Shown piece by piece: positions 63,563 to 64,000 of a DNA stretch of 64,000 bases. The position numbers and the translations under genes were made by a program. The stretch's first letter is position 1; each line of letters starts with the position of its first letter. The stretch is taken from NCBI RefSeq assembly GCF_900090325.1, contig NZ_FMHW01000002.1, positions 4,217,001 to 4,281,000 on the forward strand, given 5' to 3'. Source of the stretch: Micromonospora pallida. Its GTDB lineage: Bacteria > Actinomycetota > Actinomycetes > Mycobacteriales > Micromonosporaceae. The notes under the pieces are model-generated. The model did no database searches, was not told the DNA's origin, and was given only the letters and a program-made list of their open reading frames with translations.

Positions 63563-64000
63563 TCAGCTGGCGGCGCTGGTGTCCCCGGTGCTCCGGTCGC
63601 GGCCCATGCTGGCCCGGAGCTCGTCGAGCCGGGCGGCGGCGGCCGGGTCGGCCGCCGGGGTGGGCGACGCGACCGGTGCGGCCGGCTGGACGCCGGGCCG
63701 CTGCTGCCGGCCGGCGAGCTGCTCGCCGGCCATGCTGGCGCGGATCTGCTCCAGCCGGGACGACCCGGCCGAGTCGAGGGCGGACTTCTGGATCTCCAGC
63801 ATCCGGCCCTCGACCGAGTTGCCGGCCAGCTCGGCGCGGCCCATCGCGTTGGCGTACCGCCGCTCGATCCGGTCGCGCACCTCGTCCAGGCTGGGCGTGT
63901 TGGCGGGTGCGGTGAGGGCGGACATCGACTCCAGCGAACGGGCCACGCTCTCCTGCATCTTGGCCTGTTCGAGCTGGCTGAGCAGCTTGGTGCGCTCGGC
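63563..64000 (-). CDS. pspA: Phage shock protein A (PspA/IM30), C-terminal part
   Basis: The gene enters from the right edge; 145 codons are visible. The sequence includes the PspA core phrases [40 protein letters not shown] and [11 protein letters not shown], very close to mycobacterial PspA. The C-terminal 60 residues are a Pro/Ala linker and a second [14 protein letters not shown] helix. PspA oligomerises on stressed membranes and holds a transcription regulator inactive. Confidence 0.92.
   Translation of the reverse strand, partial: AERTKLLSQLEQAKMQESVARSLESMSALTAPANTPSLDEVRDRIERRYANAMGRAELAGNSVEGRMLEIQKSALDSAGSSRLEQIRASMAGEQLAGRQQRPGVQPAAPVASPTPAADPAAAARLDELRASMGRDRSTGDTSAAS

Overview
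The window is chromosomal DNA of a high-G+C actinobacterium. Frequent GTG starts, stop/start overlaps of the GTGA/ATGA type, the actinobacterial SOS box CGAAC-N4-GTTCG and the gene families present all fit this. The gene order (nrdJ-nrdR/lexA, hflX, dapF-miaA, miaB, gluABCD, recX-recA, pspA) resembles Streptomyces and relatives. A Pat-type protein with its acetyltransferase domain at the N-terminus and the very high G+C point to Micromonosporaceae (Micromonospora or a close relative); this placement is inference.

Layout. 1-4.4 kb: a protein-acetylation pair (Pat-like acetyltransferase and AcuC deacetylase), a sulfurtransferase, an IdeR/DtxR iron regulator and a DUF5522 protein. 4.5-5.9 kb: a decayed patch, with a frameshifted carbohydrate-binding module and a hydrolase tail fragment either side of a secreted M15 peptidase. 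6-10.7 kb: nrdR-nrdJ facing lexA across a control region with paired NrdR boxes and an SOS box. 10.8-24.9 kb: mostly conserved housekeeping genes (hflX, malic enzyme, dapF, miaA, DUF349, miaB, selD) plus a membrane protein with a VYGG/RGG-rich cytoplasmic tail. 25.1-28.5 kb: a glutamate ABC transporter operon. 28.6-33.3 kb: rny, recX-recA with two distinct DNA-damage promoter signals, and DUF3046. 33.3-40.1 kb: MFS transporter, acyl-CoA dehydrogenase, UdgX, a MocR regulator divergent from an FMN-barrel/GNAT fusion, and a LysE exporter. 40.2-49.9 kb: an ion-homeostasis block (Spo0M-like arrestin, two CNNM/CBS proteins, a complete mrpACDEFG Na+/H+ antiporter operon). 50-58.3 kb: Lhr helicase, a lipoprotein, a SAM hydrolase, a CPCC zinc protein and a frameshifted Nei/Fpg glycosylase. 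58.3-62.6 kb: tandem repeats, a large inverted repeat and a strongly G-quadruplex-prone tract upstream of a giant multicopper-oxidase-like protein that has lost most copper ligands. 62.7-64 kb: pspM and the 3' part of pspA.

Themes. DNA repair and nucleotide supply recur (NrdR/NrdJ, LexA, RecA/RecX, UdgX, Lhr, Nei). A second theme is short tandem duplications that begin in the last codons of genes and copy their stop codons (miaB, the 23.2-kb gene, the CPCC gene), plus a 47-bp duplication at the mrpF/mrpG junction that created a 16-codon mini-gene. The items most worth following up are the copper-ligand-depleted oxidase, that duplication, UdgX and the GTAC tandem operator at 19.64 kb. No tRNA, rRNA, CRISPR array, insertion sequence or prophage gene was seen.
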